A stretch of 64,000 nt of DNA. Source: Rothia nasimurium (GTDB lineage Bacteria; Actinomycetota; Actinomycetes; Actinomycetales; Micrococcaceae). The DNA lies in assembly GCF_014217215.1 (NCBI RefSeq), contig NZ_CP056080.1, forward strand, positions 1,302,001-1,366,000, in the 5' to 3' direction. The notes beneath the pieces were generated by a model that searched no databases, was not told the origin of the DNA, and worked only from the letters and a program-made list of their open reading frames with translations. Shown piece by piece: positions 51,850 to 63,584 of the stretch (within the stretch, counting starts at the first letter, position 1; every line of letters begins with the position of its first letter). The position numbers were made by a program, and so were the translations under genes.

Positions 51850-53967
51850 ATGCCTAACCTGAATCAGAAGCTTGAATGGACCGAGAAAGACCAGCGCGCG
51901 GTTGATACCGCTCGCGTGCTTGCTGCGGACGCCGTCGAGAAGGTTGGCTCGGGCCACCCCGGTACCGCGATGAGCCTGGCTCCTGTGGCCTACCTGCTCT
52001 TCCAGAAGGTCATGCGTCAGGATCCCCGCGATGACCGTTGGGAGGGTCGTGACCGCTTCATTCTCTCCCCCGGCCACACCTCGTTGACCCTGTACAGCCA
52101 GCTGTTCCTGGGTGGTTTTGGTCTGGAACTTGACGACATTAAGGCCCTGCGCACCGCGGGTGCCCTGACTCCCGGCCACCCCGAATTTGGCCACACCAAG
52201 GGCGTCGAAATCACCACCGGTCCCCTGGGTCAGGGCCTGGCGTCCGCTGTGGGCTTTGCCTACGCCCAGCGTCGCATGCGCGGCCTCTTCGACCCCGAAG
52301 CTGCCCCCGGCACCTCCCCCTTTGACCACACCGTCTTCACCATTGCTTCTGAGGGCGATGTGCAGGAGGGCGTAACCGCCGAGGCGTCCGCTCTGGCCGG
52401 CCACCAGCAGCTGGGCAACCTGGTCGTGATCTACGACCGCAACCACATCTCCATTGAAGATGACACCGACGTCGCCTTCACCGAGGACGTCGCAGCCCGC
52501 TACGAGGCCTACGGCTGGGACGTTGCCAAGGTCGATTGGACCGCTGGCGGCGACTACAAGGAAGACGTCGAGGCCCTCTACGACGCTATCGTCGCAGCAA
52601 CCAAGGTCACCGACAAGCCCTCCTTCATCGAGCTGCGCACCATTATCGGCTACCCCGCCCCCACCAAGCAGAACACCGGTGGTATCCACGGCTCCAAGCT
52701 GGGTGCCGACGAAGTTGCAGCCACCAAGAAGGTACTGGGCTTCGACCCCGAACAGCACTTCGTGGTGGAGCCCGAGATTCTTGAGCACACCCGCGCCCTG
52801 GTTGAGCGCAGCGCAGCTGAGCGCGACGAGTGGCAGAAGTCCCTTCGATGCCTGGGCTGCTGCCAACCCCGAGCAGGCCAAGCTCTACGAGCGCCTGGTT
52901 GCTGGCGAGCTGCCCGCCGAACTTGATGAGGCTCTTCCCATCTTTGAGGCTGGCACCTCCATCGCTACCCGCGCGGCATCGGGCAAGGTCATCAACGCAA
53001 TCGCTCCGGTTCTGCCCGAGCTCTGGGGCGGTTCAGCTGACCTGGCCGGTTCGAACAACACCACCATCGATACCGAGAAAATCCTTCAACCCGAGTCCCG
53101 CTCCACCAAGAGCTGGACCGGCCACCCTTACGGTCGTGTGCTGCACTTCGGTATTCGCGAGCACGCCGCCGCAGGCTATCACCAACGGTATCGCGCTGTC
53201 TTCGCCCACCCGTCCTTTTCTCTGGCACCTTCTTTGTCTTTACCGACTACCAGCGTCCGGCCGTCCGCCTGGGCAGCGCTCATGGGTGTGCCCAACATCT
53301 TCGTCTGGACCCACGACTCTATCGGCCTGGGTGAGGACGGCCCCACCCACCAGCCCGTTGAGCACCTGACCGCTATGCGCGCAATCCCCAACCTCGATGT
53401 TGTGCGCCCCGCTGACGGTAACGAAACCGCTGTAGCCTGGCGCACAAGATCCTGGACATCAAGGACCACCCCGCCGGCCTGGTGCTCTCCCGCCAGAACC
53501 TGACCAACGTGGCTCGTGAAGACCTGCACGCGGACGCCGGGGGTGAGAAGTTCGCTTCCGCTAACGGCGCGGCCCGCGGCGGCTACATCCTGGCTGATAC
53601 CGAAGGCACCCCCGACGTCATCCTCATTGCCACCGGTTCTGAGGTCGAGGTTGCCCTAGCTGCCCGCACCCAGCTGGCAGAAGAGGGTATCGCCGCCCGC
53701 GTTGTCTCCATGCCCTGCCGCGAATGGTTCGCAGCTGAGTCTGCCGAGTACCGCGAGTCAGTCATCCCCTCCGCAGTTAAGGCCCGCGTGACCGTTGAAG
53801 CCGGCCTGGCCATGCCCTGGATGGACATTCTGGGCGAAGCAGGCCGCGCCGTTTCCCTGGAACACTACGGCGCCTCAGCCTCAGCCGAGGAACTCTTCGC
53901 CGACTACGGCTTCACCGCCGAGAACGTCGCCGCCAAGGCTCGCGAGTCCATCTCCGCTGCCCGCTAA
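51850..53967 (+). pseudogene. tkt: Transketolase, reading frame broken by five small indels
   Basis: The protein is recognisable from MPNLNQKLEWTEKD to the C-terminal AKARESISAAR (about 705 residues when mended). It shows the thiamine-diphosphate site (GHPGTAMSLAP, GPLGQGLA, EGDVQEGVTAEA) and the pyrimidine domain (GGSADLAGSNN, FGIREHA, MGVPNIFVWTHDSIGLG). Indels: +1 C near 52842, a disturbed site with net +1 at about 53165-53177, +1 T near 53217, +1 G near 53273, -1 C near 53445. Between them the sequence is fully conserved. Most lie in short base runs, so sequencing or assembly error is more likely than decay of a key gene. First gene of tkt-tal-zwf-opcA-pgl. Confidence 0.88.
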
Positions 53968-53993
53968 CCGAACGTCAAGTTAAGGAAAACATT

Positions 53994-55098
53994 ATGACTA
54001 CCCCACCCAGAAGCTTTCAGACGCAAGCGTATCCATCTGGCTCGATGACCTCTCCCGCGAGCGTCTCACCAGCGGTAACCTGCAGGAGCTCATCGACACC
54101 AAGAACGTGGTCGGTGTAACACCAACCCCTCCATCTTCGCTGCCGCTCTGTCGAACGGCGCAGCCTACGCCGAGCAGATGAAGAAGCTGGCAGCAGAGGG
54201 CACCGAAGCAGAGGCAGCTGGCTTTGCTGCCATGATTGACGACGTACGTGACGCCTGCGACGTGTTTGCCCCCATCTACGAGGCAACCCAGGGCTTTGAC
54301 GGCCGTGTCTCCATCGAGGTCTCTCCCCTGCTGGCCCGCGAATCAGCTGCAACCCTGGCCCAGGCTAAGGAGCTCTACTCAGCAGTTGGTCGCGACAACG
54401 TCATGATTAAGATTCCCGCCACCGAAGAGGGCCTAGAGCCCATCGCTGAGGCCCTGGCTGAAGGTATCTCGGTCAACGTCACCCTGATTTTCTCCCTGGA
54501 GCGTTACCGCGCCGTCATCAACGCCTACCTGCTGGGCCTCGAAAAGGCACTGGAAAACGGTAAAGACCTCTCAAAGATTCACTCCGTTGCCTCCTTCTTC
54601 GTCTCCCGCGTCGACACTGAGATCGATGCCCGCCTTGAGGCCATCGGCACCGACGAAGCCCTCGCCCTGCGCGGCAAGGCCGGTGTAGCTAACGCCCGCC
54701 TGGCCTTCGAGGTCTACGAGCAGGCCTTCTCCTCAGAGCGCTGGGCCCGCCTGGAAGCCGCAGGTGCCAACCGCCAGCGTCCGCTCTGGGCATCCACCGG
54801 CGTGAAGAACCCCGCCTACCCCGACACCCTCTACGTCACCGAGATCGCAGCCCCCGGCACCGTCAACACCATGCCCGAGGCAACCCTCAACGCAACCTTC
54901 GACCACGCAGAGGTTGCGGGTAACGCTATCGAGGGCACCTACGAGGAATCCACCGAGATCCTCAACCAGCTCGAAGCTGTAGGTATCTCCTACAACGACG
55001 TGGTAGAAAAGCTGGAAACTGAAGGCGTTGAGAAGTTCGAGGTCTCCTGGAAGGAACTGCTCGACACCGTCACCACCGCACTGGCTGACAGCAAGTAG
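53994..55098 (+). pseudogene. tal: Transaldolase, two frameshifts near the start
   Basis: About 368 residues when mended. It transfers a three-carbon unit between sugar phosphates. Conserved parts are [42 protein letters not shown] (catalytic Lys), SVNVTLIFS and [18 protein letters not shown] 53994 has AAGGA upstream. A base is missing near 54005 (Pro-Thr codons) and another near 54118 (Val-Thr-Thr codons); from 54121 the frame is intact. As with tkt, sequencing error is the likelier cause. Confidence 0.88.
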
Positions 55099-55111
55099 TA
55101 CCGTTTCACGC

Positions 55112-55141
55112 TGAGGGTGGGGGTCGTATCCCCCACCCTCA
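55112..55141 (+). terminator. Hairpin between tal and zwf
   Basis: TGAGGGTGGGGG-tcgtat-CCCCCACCCTCA, a perfect 12-bp stem 14 bases after tal, without a T-run. It may lower rather than stop read-through into zwf. Confidence 0.6.
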
Positions 55142-55284
55142 CTGCACCCGCTCACCATCACCCCAGCCCGGCGGCGAGCACCTGCCGGCCCGGTGGGCAC
55201 TAGTACACTAGAACAAGAGAACCGCGGCAGCCCCCACGCCTTTCGCAGCTGCCGCCCCAACCAACCTGTGAAGGATTCACGGCG

Positions 55285-56820
55285 GTGGCCAACACTCACG
55301 ATTCAAACCCCCTGCGCGACCCGCGCGACCGCAGACTAACACGCGTGGCAGGCCCGTCCTCCCTGGTCTTCTTCGGCGTCACCGGCGACCTTGCGCGCAA
55401 GAAACTACTCCCCGCGGTCTACGACCTGGTTAACCGCGGCCTGCTCCCGCCCAGCTTTGGCCTGGTCGGTTTCGGACGCCGCGAGTGGAGCCATGAGGAC
55501 TTCCAGCAGGAGGTGCGCGGGCACGTTGAAGCCCACGCCCGCACCCCCTTCCGAGAGGACGTCTGGAACCAGTTCGCTGCCGGCATTCGCTTTGTCACCG
55601 GCACCTTCGACTCCGATGAATCCTTTGAAAAGCTCAAGGCGACCCTGGCAGAGCTCGACGAAACCCGAGGCACCCGCGGCAACCACGCCTTCTATCTGTC
55701 GATTCCGCCCAAGGACTTTGACCAGGTACTGCAGAAGCTAGCCGATCACGACCTGGCCAATCACAACCAGCACGAGGGTTGGCGCCGTGTGGTTATCGAA
55801 AAGCCTTTCGGCCACAATCTCGAAACCGCCCGCGAGCTCAACGCCATTGTTGAGCGGGTCTTCCCCGCCGATTCGGTCTTCCGTATCGACCACTATCTGG
55901 GCAAAGAAACCGTGCAGAATATTCTGGCCATGCGCTTTGCCAACCAGATGTTCGAGCCCCTGTGGAACGCCACCAACGTCGACCACGTGCAGATCACTAT
56001 GGCCGAAGACATAGGCATCGGTACCCGTGCTGGCTACTACGACGGCGTGGGCGCTGCCCGCGACGTCATTCAGAACCACCTGCTGCAGCTGCTGGCACTC
56101 ACTGCCATGGAAGAGCCCGTCAGCTTCAACGCCGAGCACCTGCGCGCTGAGAAGGCCAAGGTGCTTGAGGCAGTCCAGATTCCCGATGATATTGCCTCAG
56201 CCTTTGCCATCGGCCAGTACGCTGCCGGCAACCAGGGCGGTGAAGAGGTCAACGGCTTCTTTGACGAGAACGACATTCCCGCCGACTCCCGCACCGAAAC
56301 TTTCGCCGCCCTCAAGCTGAACATCAACACCCGCCGCTGGGCGGGCGTGCCTTTCTACCTGCGCGCGGGTAAGCGTCTGGGCCGCCGCGTCACCGAAATT
56401 GCCGTGGTCTTCAAGAAGGCTCCCAACCTGCTCTTTGGCGGTAGTGCCGATAGCTCCGGCCAGAACGCGATTGTGATTCGAGTGCAGCCCGATGAGGGCA
56501 TGACCCTGCGCTTTGCTTCCAAGGTGCCCGGCACCCAGATGGAAATCCGCGACGTCAACATGGACTTTGGCTACTCCCACTCCTTCACCGAAGAGTCTCC
56601 CGAGGCCTACGAGCGTCTGATTCTTGATGTGCTGCTCGGTGAGCCCCCGCTCTTCCCCCGGCATGAAGAGGTTGAGCTCTCCTGGAAGATTCTTGACCCC
56701 TTCGAAGAGTACTGGGAAGAGAACAAGATTAAACCTGAAGCCTACGCCCCCGGTTCGTGGGGCCCGGCTTCTGCCCACGAAATGCTGGAACGCGACGGCC
56801 GTGCTTGGAGGCGCCCATGA
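55285..56820 (+). CDS. zwf: Glucose-6-phosphate dehydrogenase
   Basis: 511 residues. It oxidises glucose 6-phosphate and makes NADPH. The dinucleotide loop is FGVTGDLARKKLLP; the catalytic signature RIDHYLGKE with its His is at about 205. VIEKPFGHNLETA is also diagnostic. GTG 55285 has AAGGA nine bases upstream. It overlaps opcA by four bases. Confidence 0.96.
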   Translation: MANTHDSNPLRDPRDRRLTRVAGPSSLVFFGVTGDLARKKLLPAVYDLVNRGLLPPSFGLVGFGRREWSHEDFQQEVRGHVEAHARTPFREDVWNQFAAGIRFVTGTFDSDESFEKLKATLAELDETRGTRGNHAFYLSIPPKDFDQVLQKLADHDLANHNQHEGWRRVVIEKPFGHNLETARELNAIVERVFPADSVFRIDHYLGKETVQNILAMRFANQMFEPLWNATNVDHVQITMAEDIGIGTRAGYYDGVGAARDVIQNHLLQLLALTAMEEPVSFNAEHLRAEKAKVLEAVQIPDDIASAFAIGQYAAGNQGGEEVNGFFDENDIPADSRTETFAALKLNINTRRWAGVPFYLRAGKRLGRRVTEIAVVFKKAPNLLFGGSADSSGQNAIVIRVQPDEGMTLRFASKVPGTQMEIRDVNMDFGYSHSFTEESPEAYERLILDVLLGEPPLFPRHEEVELSWKILDPFEEYWEENKIKPEAYAPGSWGPASAHEMLERDGRAWRRP

Positions 56821-57800
56821 TGAAGAAACTCAAAGACACCACTGTGGGCGAGGTTGCCAAGGAGCTCTCCCGCCTGCGCAGTGAGGAGGGGGCGACCACG
56901 TCCTCTCGTGTGTTGACCCTGGTCATTCTGGCCGAGAAAGGCCACTCAAAGACCGCGGTTGAGGCGGCCCTGAAAGCCTCCTACGAACACCCTTCCCGCA
57001 TTATCGTCCATATTGATTACGGTCAGGACGCCGACGATCGGCTCGATGCCCGCATTTACGTGGGCGGCGACGCGGGTGCTTCAGAGCTCATCATTCTCCG
57101 CGGGTACGGTTCAGCGGCTGTTGCTACCGAGTCCCTGATTTCGGGGCTGCTACTGCCTGACTCCCCCATCGTTGCCTGGTGGCCCCACTCGGTTCCCGAG
57201 AACCCGGCAGAGCACTCTATCGGCAAGATTGCCCAGCGCCGTATCACCGATTCAGCCCGCGCCTACGCCCCCCTGGGTGTGCTAGAGAAGCTGGCTGCCA
57301 GCTACAAGGACGGTGACACCGACCTGGCGTGGATCCGCCTGACCCTCTGGCGTATTCAGATTGCTGCTGTCTTCGACCAGATCGAGCCCTCCCCCGTCAA
57401 GCGCGTGGTGGTCTCCGGTTCGTCCATGAGCCCCTCGGTCGTTCTGCTCGGGGCCTGGCTGGGTGACCGTCTGGGCGCTGAGGTGCACCTGCGCACCACC
57501 GATGTGCAGCGCGGCCTCTACAAGGTAGAACTTGAACGCGAAGATGGCTCCATCATCATCCACCGCCCCGGTCGCAACATTGCTACCATTTCTTCCCCCG
57601 GTGTGCCCGACCAGCAGATTTCCCTGCCGGCCCGCTCCCTGGCCGACTGCCTGGCAGAAGAGCTGCGTCGCCTTGACCCCGATGAGGTCTACGGCGAGGT
57701 GCTCAAGTCTGTTGTCGCCAGTGGCAACATCGTGGTCGATGTGAACGTAGACGATGTGCACGATGAGGGCGCCGACTATACGGAGGTCTACGATGCCTAA
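56817..57800 (+). CDS. opcA: OpcA, glucose-6-phosphate dehydrogenase assembly protein
   Basis: 327 residues. In cyanobacteria and Actinobacteria OpcA promotes assembly or activity of Zwf. SRVLTLVILAEKG, SPIVAWWPHSVPENPA and ITDSARA are typical of the family. ATG 56817 overlaps the zwf stop (ATGATGA), so zwf and opcA are translationally coupled, which suits a partner protein. Overlaps pgl by eight bases. Confidence 0.93.
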   Translation: MMKKLKDTTVGEVAKELSRLRSEEGATTSSRVLTLVILAEKGHSKTAVEAALKASYEHPSRIIVHIDYGQDADDRLDARIYVGGDAGASELIILRGYGSAAVATESLISGLLLPDSPIVAWWPHSVPENPAEHSIGKIAQRRITDSARAYAPLGVLEKLAASYKDGDTDLAWIRLTLWRIQIAAVFDQIEPSPVKRVVVSGSSMSPSVVLLGAWLGDRLGAEVHLRTTDVQRGLYKVELEREDGSIIIHRPGRNIATISSPGVPDQQISLPARSLADCLAEELRRLDPDEVYGEVLKSVVASGNIVVDVNVDDVHDEGADYTEVYDA

Positions 57801-58566
57801 TCCTATCGTCGTTTCCCATCTCGATAAGGCCCAGCTGCAGCTGGCCGGTGCCACCCGCATCATCAATGTAGCTGCAACCGCTGTGGCTGCCCGCGGTATT
57901 GCCCACCTGTCGCTGACCGGTGGCTCTATGGGCATTGCGGTACTTGCGGGTATTGCAGAAAGCCCGCTGAGCGCTACCGTGGACTGGTCTAAGGTTCATT
58001 TCTGGTGGTCAGACGAGCGTTTTGTGCCGCGCGGCCACGCTGATCGCAACGAACAGCAGGCCAAGGACGCCTGGCTCACCTCCCTGGGGCTGCCGGAAGA
58101 GAACCTGCACGTCATGGGTGCCTCAGATGTTTTTGATACCCCGGAGGAAGCGGCCGAATCCTACACTGCTGAGCTAGCCCGCTACGCCCCCGAGGGTGAG
58201 GCGTCTCCCCTGTTTGACCTGACCCTGCTGGGTATGGGGCCCGATGGCCATATCGCCTCCCTCTTCCCCGACCGGGCCGAAATTCTAGAGGCTGACGCCA
58301 CCGCCCTTGCGGTGCACAACTCCCCCAAGCCCCCACCCACCCGCGTGAGCCTGACCCTGCCGGTAATCAACTACTCAGAGCGCATCTGGTTCCTGGTTGC
58401 CGGGAGCGACAAGGCCGAGGCAACTGCCCGCCTGCGGGCGGCGTCCGCTCTGCCTGAAACCCAGCTAACCGCCGAGATCCTCACCCAGACCCCGGCTGCT
58501 GGGGCCCGCGGCCTGCTCGAAACCCTAATTCTGGTAACCGAGGACGCCCTCGGCTCAGCTTCCTAG
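57793..58566 (+). CDS. pgl: 6-phosphogluconolactonase
   Basis: 257 residues. It hydrolyses the lactone made by Zwf. HLSLTGGSMGIAVLAGI, WSKVHFWWSDERFVP and LLGMGPDGHIASLFPD are the family blocks. ATG 57793 lies inside the end of opcA. Last gene of the pentose phosphate operon, followed by a strong terminator. Confidence 0.95.
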   Translation: MPNPIVVSHLDKAQLQLAGATRIINVAATAVAARGIAHLSLTGGSMGIAVLAGIAESPLSATVDWSKVHFWWSDERFVPRGHADRNEQQAKDAWLTSLGLPEENLHVMGASDVFDTPEEAAESYTAELARYAPEGEASPLFDLTLLGMGPDGHIASLFPDRAEILEADATALAVHNSPKPPPTRVSLTLPVINYSERIWFLVAGSDKAEATARLRAASALPETQLTAEILTQTPAAGARGLLETLILVTEDALGSAS

Positions 58567-58585
58567 AGTTCAGGGATTCAGAGAC

Positions 58586-58628
58586 AAAAAATTCCCGCCT
58601 ACCGGTGAACCGGTAGGCGGGAATTTTT
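58586..58628. terminator. Bidirectional terminator between pgl and secG
   Basis: aaaaattcccgcctaccgg and its complement with loop tgaa, flanked by A-run and T-run. Confidence 0.88.
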
Positions 58629-58637
58629 GATGTAAGC

Positions 58638-58895
58638 CTAGATAACAGCAACCTCAGAGAAACGCATGACCAGGGCGTAACCGATAATCGCAAAGACCCA
58701 CAGCAGAATCACTGTAACGGTCAGACGGATTAGGTTTTTAGATGCCATGCCCGAAGAGTTCAGCGAGGTGGTCATGCCACCACCGAACATATCTGAGAGG
58801 CCGCCGCCCTTACCGCGGTTCAGTAGAACCAGCAGGATGGTAAGAATGCTCGCGATAGCGATCAGGACCATCAGGATACTCTTGAGGGTTTCCAC
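58638..58895 (-). CDS. secG: Preprotein translocase subunit SecG
   Basis: 85 residues with two membrane helices separated by LLNRGKGGGLSDMFGGG, the SecG hallmark. It assists SecYE in protein export. Its place after tpiA is typical of many bacteria. Confidence 0.95.
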   Translation of the reverse strand: METLKSILMVLIAIASILTILLVLLNRGKGGGLSDMFGGGMTTSLNSSGMASKNLIRLTVTVILLWVFAIIGYALVMRFSEVAVI

Positions 58896-58969
58896 GCAGA
58901 ACCTTTCAGTCGGGTTGAAGGGCGTTTCGAAGCGCCATCAAACTACTATACCCCTAGTTAGGGTATTTT

Positions 58970-59746
58970 TTAGGCCTTGTATCGTGCGATGTTAGCGAAT
59001 TCGGTGGCGTCGAGGGATGCACCGCCAACCAGTACGCCGTCGACGTCTGCCTCTGCCATAATCTCGGGGGCTGATGCTGCCTTGACGGAACCGCCGTAGA
59101 GTACGCGAACCTTATCGGCAACCTCTGCGGAGTAGAGCTTGGTCAGTTCCTCGCGGATAGCCTTGCTCATTTCCTGGGCGTCAGCTGCGGTTGCAACCTT
59201 GCCGGTACCGATAGCCCAGACGGGTTCGTAGGCTACGACCAGGGTCTCAGCCTGTTCTGCGGTCAGACCCTCGATGGAGCCGCGCAGCTGGTCCAGGGTG
59301 AAGTCGACGTGCTCGCCGGCTTCGCGCTTGTCGAGGCCTTCACCAACGCAGAGTACGGGGGTGAGCTCGTTGCGGTAGGCAGCCTGTACCTTAGCGGCGC
59401 AGACGGCGTCGGTTTCACCGTGGATGGTGCGGCGTTCTGAGTGGCCGACCAGCACGTAGGTTGCGCCGAGCTTCTTGAGGAAGACACCGGAGATGTCGCC
59501 GGTGTAGGCGCCGGAGTCCTGGTCTGAGAGGTCCTGGCCGCCGTAGACGATGTTGAGCTTGTCGCCGTCAACGAGGGTCTGTACGGAGCGGATGTCGGTG
59601 AAGGGAGGGAAAACTGCAACTTCGGCGGTGTCGTAGTCGAAGTTGGTGTCGTCCAGGGTCCAGGCCAATTTCTGGAGCAGGGTCACACCTTCGGTGTGGT
59701 CCATGTTCATCTTCCAGTTGCCTGCGATGAGGGGCTTGCGAGTCAT
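58970..59746 (-). CDS. tpiA: Triose-phosphate isomerase
   Basis: 258 residues. [13 protein letters not shown] at the start, catalytic His in GHSERR, catalytic Glu in [14 protein letters not shown], and the phosphate loop [13 protein letters not shown] 59746 has GAAAGGAAC upstream; the longer in-frame reading is not conserved. Confidence 0.97.
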   Translation of the reverse strand: MTRKPLIAGNWKMNMDHTEGVTLLQKLAWTLDDTNFDYDTAEVAVFPPFTDIRSVQTLVDGDKLNIVYGGQDLSDQDSGAYTGDISGVFLKKLGATYVLVGHSERRTIHGETDAVCAAKVQAAYRNELTPVLCVGEGLDKREAGEHVDFTLDQLRGSIEGLTAEQAETLVVAYEPVWAIGTGKVATAADAQEMSKAIREELTKLYSAEVADKVRVLYGGSVKAASAPEIMAEADVDGVLVGGASLDATEFANIARYKA

Positions 59747-59780
59747 GGGCTCGTTCCTTTCGCGAAATCTTGAGGTAGGT

Positions 59781-59813
59781 GGGCAGGACGCGGCGGGTGC
59801 GCCCGTCCTGCCC
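59781..59813 (-). other. Hairpin between pgk and tpiA
   Basis: GGGCAGGACG and CGTCCTGCCC pair around a 13-base loop. There is no T-run, so it may act in mRNA processing or partial termination. Confidence 0.5.
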
Positions 59814-59859
59814 GCTGGTGGTTTAACCGCCGGGTGGCTTACTGCCACGTGGTGTTGTT

Positions 59860-61083
59860 TTAGGCGCCGAGTGCTTCAAGGCCAGGCAGGGTCTTACCTT
59901 CGATGTATTCGAGGGAAGCGCCGCCGCCGGTGGAGATGTGGCCGAACTGGTCGTCGGAGAAGCCCAGGTTGCGCACTGCTGATGCTGAGTCGCCGCCACC
60001 GATGATGGAGAATGCCTCTGACTCGACGAGAGCGTCGGCTACTGCCTTGGTGCCGCTTGCGAAGGCTTCAATTTCGAAGACGCCTACGGGGCCGTTCCAG
60101 AAGACCAGCTTGGCTTCCTTGATCTTCTGGGCGAAGAGTTCGCGGGTGGCGGGGCCGATGTCGAGACCCTCTGCCTTGGCGCCCAGCTTGCCGCCGGTGA
60201 GGTCTTCGATGGGGCGGATTTCGGTATTAGCGTCGTTGGAGAAGTCATCTGACCAGACGATGTCTGAGGCGATGATGAGTTCGGTACCCTTCTTAGGGGC
60301 TTCTTCCATGTAGCGCTTGCAGTTTTCGATCTGGTCTTCTTCCAGCAGGGACTGGCCGATCTCGTAGCCCATGGCCTTGGCGAAGGTATAGCCCATGCCG
60401 CCGCCGATCAGCAGGGTGTCTGCCTTGCCGATGAGGTTGTCGATAACTGCCAGTTTGTCTGAGACCTTAGCGCCACCCATGACAACGACGAAGGGGCGGT
60501 CGGGGTTCTTGATGACCTTCTGCAGAACGTCAACTTCGGTCTTGACCAGGTCGCCCAGGTAGGCGGGCAGTTCCTTAGCGATGTCGTATACCGAAGCGTG
60601 CTTGCGGTGCACAGCACCGAAGGCGTCATTCACGTAGGCGCCGTTCTCGCCGGTCAGGGCTGCCAGCTCTGCTGCGAATTCGGCGCGCTCGGCGTCGTCC
60701 TTGGAGGTTTCGCGGGCGTCGTAGCGTACGTTTTCAACGACGAGCAGTTCGCCGTCCTTCAGAGCCTCGGCCTTAGCCTTGGCGTCCTCGCCCACCAGGT
60801 CGGTTGCGATGATGACGGGGAAGTCTGCCAGTTCTGCCAGACGCTCTGCAGCGGGCTTGATGGAGTACTGGGGGTCTACCTGACCCTTGGGGCGACCCAG
60901 GTGGGCGGTCACGATGACGCGGGCACCGGCGTCGGTGAGCTTCTTGAGTACGGGCAGTGAGGCGCGGACGCGGCCGTCATCGGTGACAACGCCGTCCTTG
61001 AGGGGTACGTTCAGGTCGGAGCGGACGAGAACGCGACGGCCTGCTACGCCACCGTCAATGAGCTCTGCGAGAGTCTTTGCCAT
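59860..61083 (-). CDS. pgk: Phosphoglycerate kinase
   Basis: 407 residues. It makes ATP from 1,3-bisphosphoglycerate. [37 protein letters not shown] and the nucleotide part [26 protein letters not shown] are all present. ATG 61083 starts the conserved MAKTLAELI; six more codons are possible upstream. Confidence 0.97.
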   Translation of the reverse strand: MAKTLAELIDGGVAGRRVLVRSDLNVPLKDGVVTDDGRVRASLPVLKKLTDAGARVIVTAHLGRPKGQVDPQYSIKPAAERLAELADFPVIIATDLVGEDAKAKAEALKDGELLVVENVRYDARETSKDDAERAEFAAELAALTGENGAYVNDAFGAVHRKHASVYDIAKELPAYLGDLVKTEVDVLQKVIKNPDRPFVVVMGGAKVSDKLAVIDNLIGKADTLLIGGGMGYTFAKAMGYEIGQSLLEEDQIENCKRYMEEAPKKGTELIIASDIVWSDDFSNDANTEIRPIEDLTGGKLGAKAEGLDIGPATRELFAQKIKEAKLVFWNGPVGVFEIEAFASGTKAVADALVESEAFSIIGGGDSASAVRNLGFSDDQFGHISTGGGASLEYIEGKTLPGLEALGA

Positions 61084-61152
61084 GGGAGTTTTCATCTCCA
61101 TTGTTTGTGAGGGTAAATGGGGTGGGCACCAGGGCGGTGCCGGGTATAGGTA

Positions 61153-61195
61153 AGGGTTAGCGAACCGCGCGTGTGCGCGTCGATTCGCTAACCCT
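61153..61195 (-). other. Hairpin between gap and pgk
   Basis: AGGGTTAGCGAA and TTCGCTAACCCT pair perfectly (12 bp) with a further cgcgcg/tgcgcg stem inside. No T-run is present. It may separate gap from pgk-tpiA expression. Confidence 0.55.
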
Positions 61196-61234
61196 ATCCT
61201 ATTGCTGTCTCATGAAAGACCGGTGGATAACAGC

Positions 61235-62376
<1,142 letters not shown>

Positions 62377-62541
62377 CCCTGTTTATGTGAGTTTTGGTGT
62401 GTTTCTGTCGGTTTTTTAAGTGGACTTACGTGCGTTTATGGACGCTTGACCCCAGTTTTGACCTGCAAATATGGGTTTTGCTGGGTGAGAGCATGAGCAA
62501 GACCACCCAGTAAAGGGCAAACCAACAAAAACCCACACAGC

Positions 62542-63522
62542 CTAGTTGAGGTGGTTTGTGCCGTTTACGCCCGCTTCAGTACCGGGGATTCCACGCTCGG
62601 CGGCTCGCTTATCGGCCATGGCAATCAGGCGGCGGATACGGCCGGCGATAGCATCTTTGGTCATGGGTGGTTCAGCCAGGCGGCCCAGTTCGTCTAAGGA
62701 AGCCTGCTTGTGGGCAACACGCAGTTCACCGGCGTAGCGCAGGTGCTCGGGCACCTTATCGCCCAGGATTTCCAGAGCCCGTTCAACGCGGGCACCGGCG
62801 GCGACAGCGGCCTGGGCTGAACGGCGCAGGTTGGCGTCGTCGAAGTTAGCCAGGCGGTTAGCGGTCGCGCGAACCTCTTTACGGGCGCGGCGTTCCCGCC
62901 AGTTGTCGAGGGCGTCAACAGCACCCATGCGCTCTAGCAGCAGGGAGATGGTCTCACCGTCGCGCACGACCACCCGGTCTACTCCGCGTACTTCGCGGGC
63001 CTTGGCAATCACGTCGAGTCGGCGTGCGGCACCGACCAGGGCCAGGGCAGCCTCGGGGCCGGGGCAGGTAAATTCCAGGGCGGACGAACGCCCGGGCTCG
63101 GTCAGCGAACCGTGAGCCAGGAAGGCCCCGCGCATGACAGCTTCAGCATCGGCCAGGGAGCCGTTAACCACGGCAGGGGGTAGACCGCGGACGGGGCGAC
63201 CGCGTCCGTCCAGCAAACCGGTCTGACGGGCTAGCGCTTCGCCACCCTGATCAACGCGAACAACGTAGCGTCCGCCCCGGCGCAGCCCGCCACCCGAGAT
63301 AGCGGTAATGGAAGCCTCATGGCCGTACATTTCGGCGATGTTATAGCGCAGGCGCTCTGCTGTAGTTTCAAGGTCAACTTCAGCCTCGACCACGATTTTT
63401 CCTTGCACAAGGTGCAGACCGTTCGTGAAGCGCAAGATTGTGGCCACCTCAGCTTTGCGCACGGATGAGCGCGTGGCTTCGTAGTGTGCCAGCTCTTCTT
63501 TGACCGATGCCGTCAGGGCCAT
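62542..63522 (-). CDS. whiA: DNA-binding protein WhiA
   Basis: 326 residues. An N-terminal homing-endonuclease-like domain ([30 protein letters not shown]) that has lost nuclease residues is joined to a C-terminal helix-turn-helix ([20 protein letters not shown]). It controls sporulation septation in Streptomyces and division genes more widely. It lies between yvcK and gap in the conserved order. Confidence 0.96.
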   Translation of the reverse strand: MALTASVKEELAHYEATRSSVRKAEVATILRFTNGLHLVQGKIVVEAEVDLETTAERLRYNIAEMYGHEASITAISGGGLRRGGRYVVRVDQGGEALARQTGLLDGRGRPVRGLPPAVVNGSLADAEAVMRGAFLAHGSLTEPGRSSALEFTCPGPEAALALVGAARRLDVIAKAREVRGVDRVVVRDGETISLLLERMGAVDALDNWRERRARKEVRATANRLANFDDANLRRSAQAAVAAGARVERALEILGDKVPEHLRYAGELRVAHKQASLDELGRLAEPPMTKDAIAGRIRRLIAMADKRAAERGIPGTEAGVNGTNHLN

Positions 63523-63584
63523 GCGGGTCTTCCTCCAAAATAGTGTCTGCTCTTGTAAGCGAGGGTGCCGGTGTGTGGTCGGCG

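Noticed and set aside
51631-52881. Open frame of 416 codons opposite tkt
   Set aside because: Long only because high-GC antisense frames rarely hit stops; tkt has all its cofactor motifs here.
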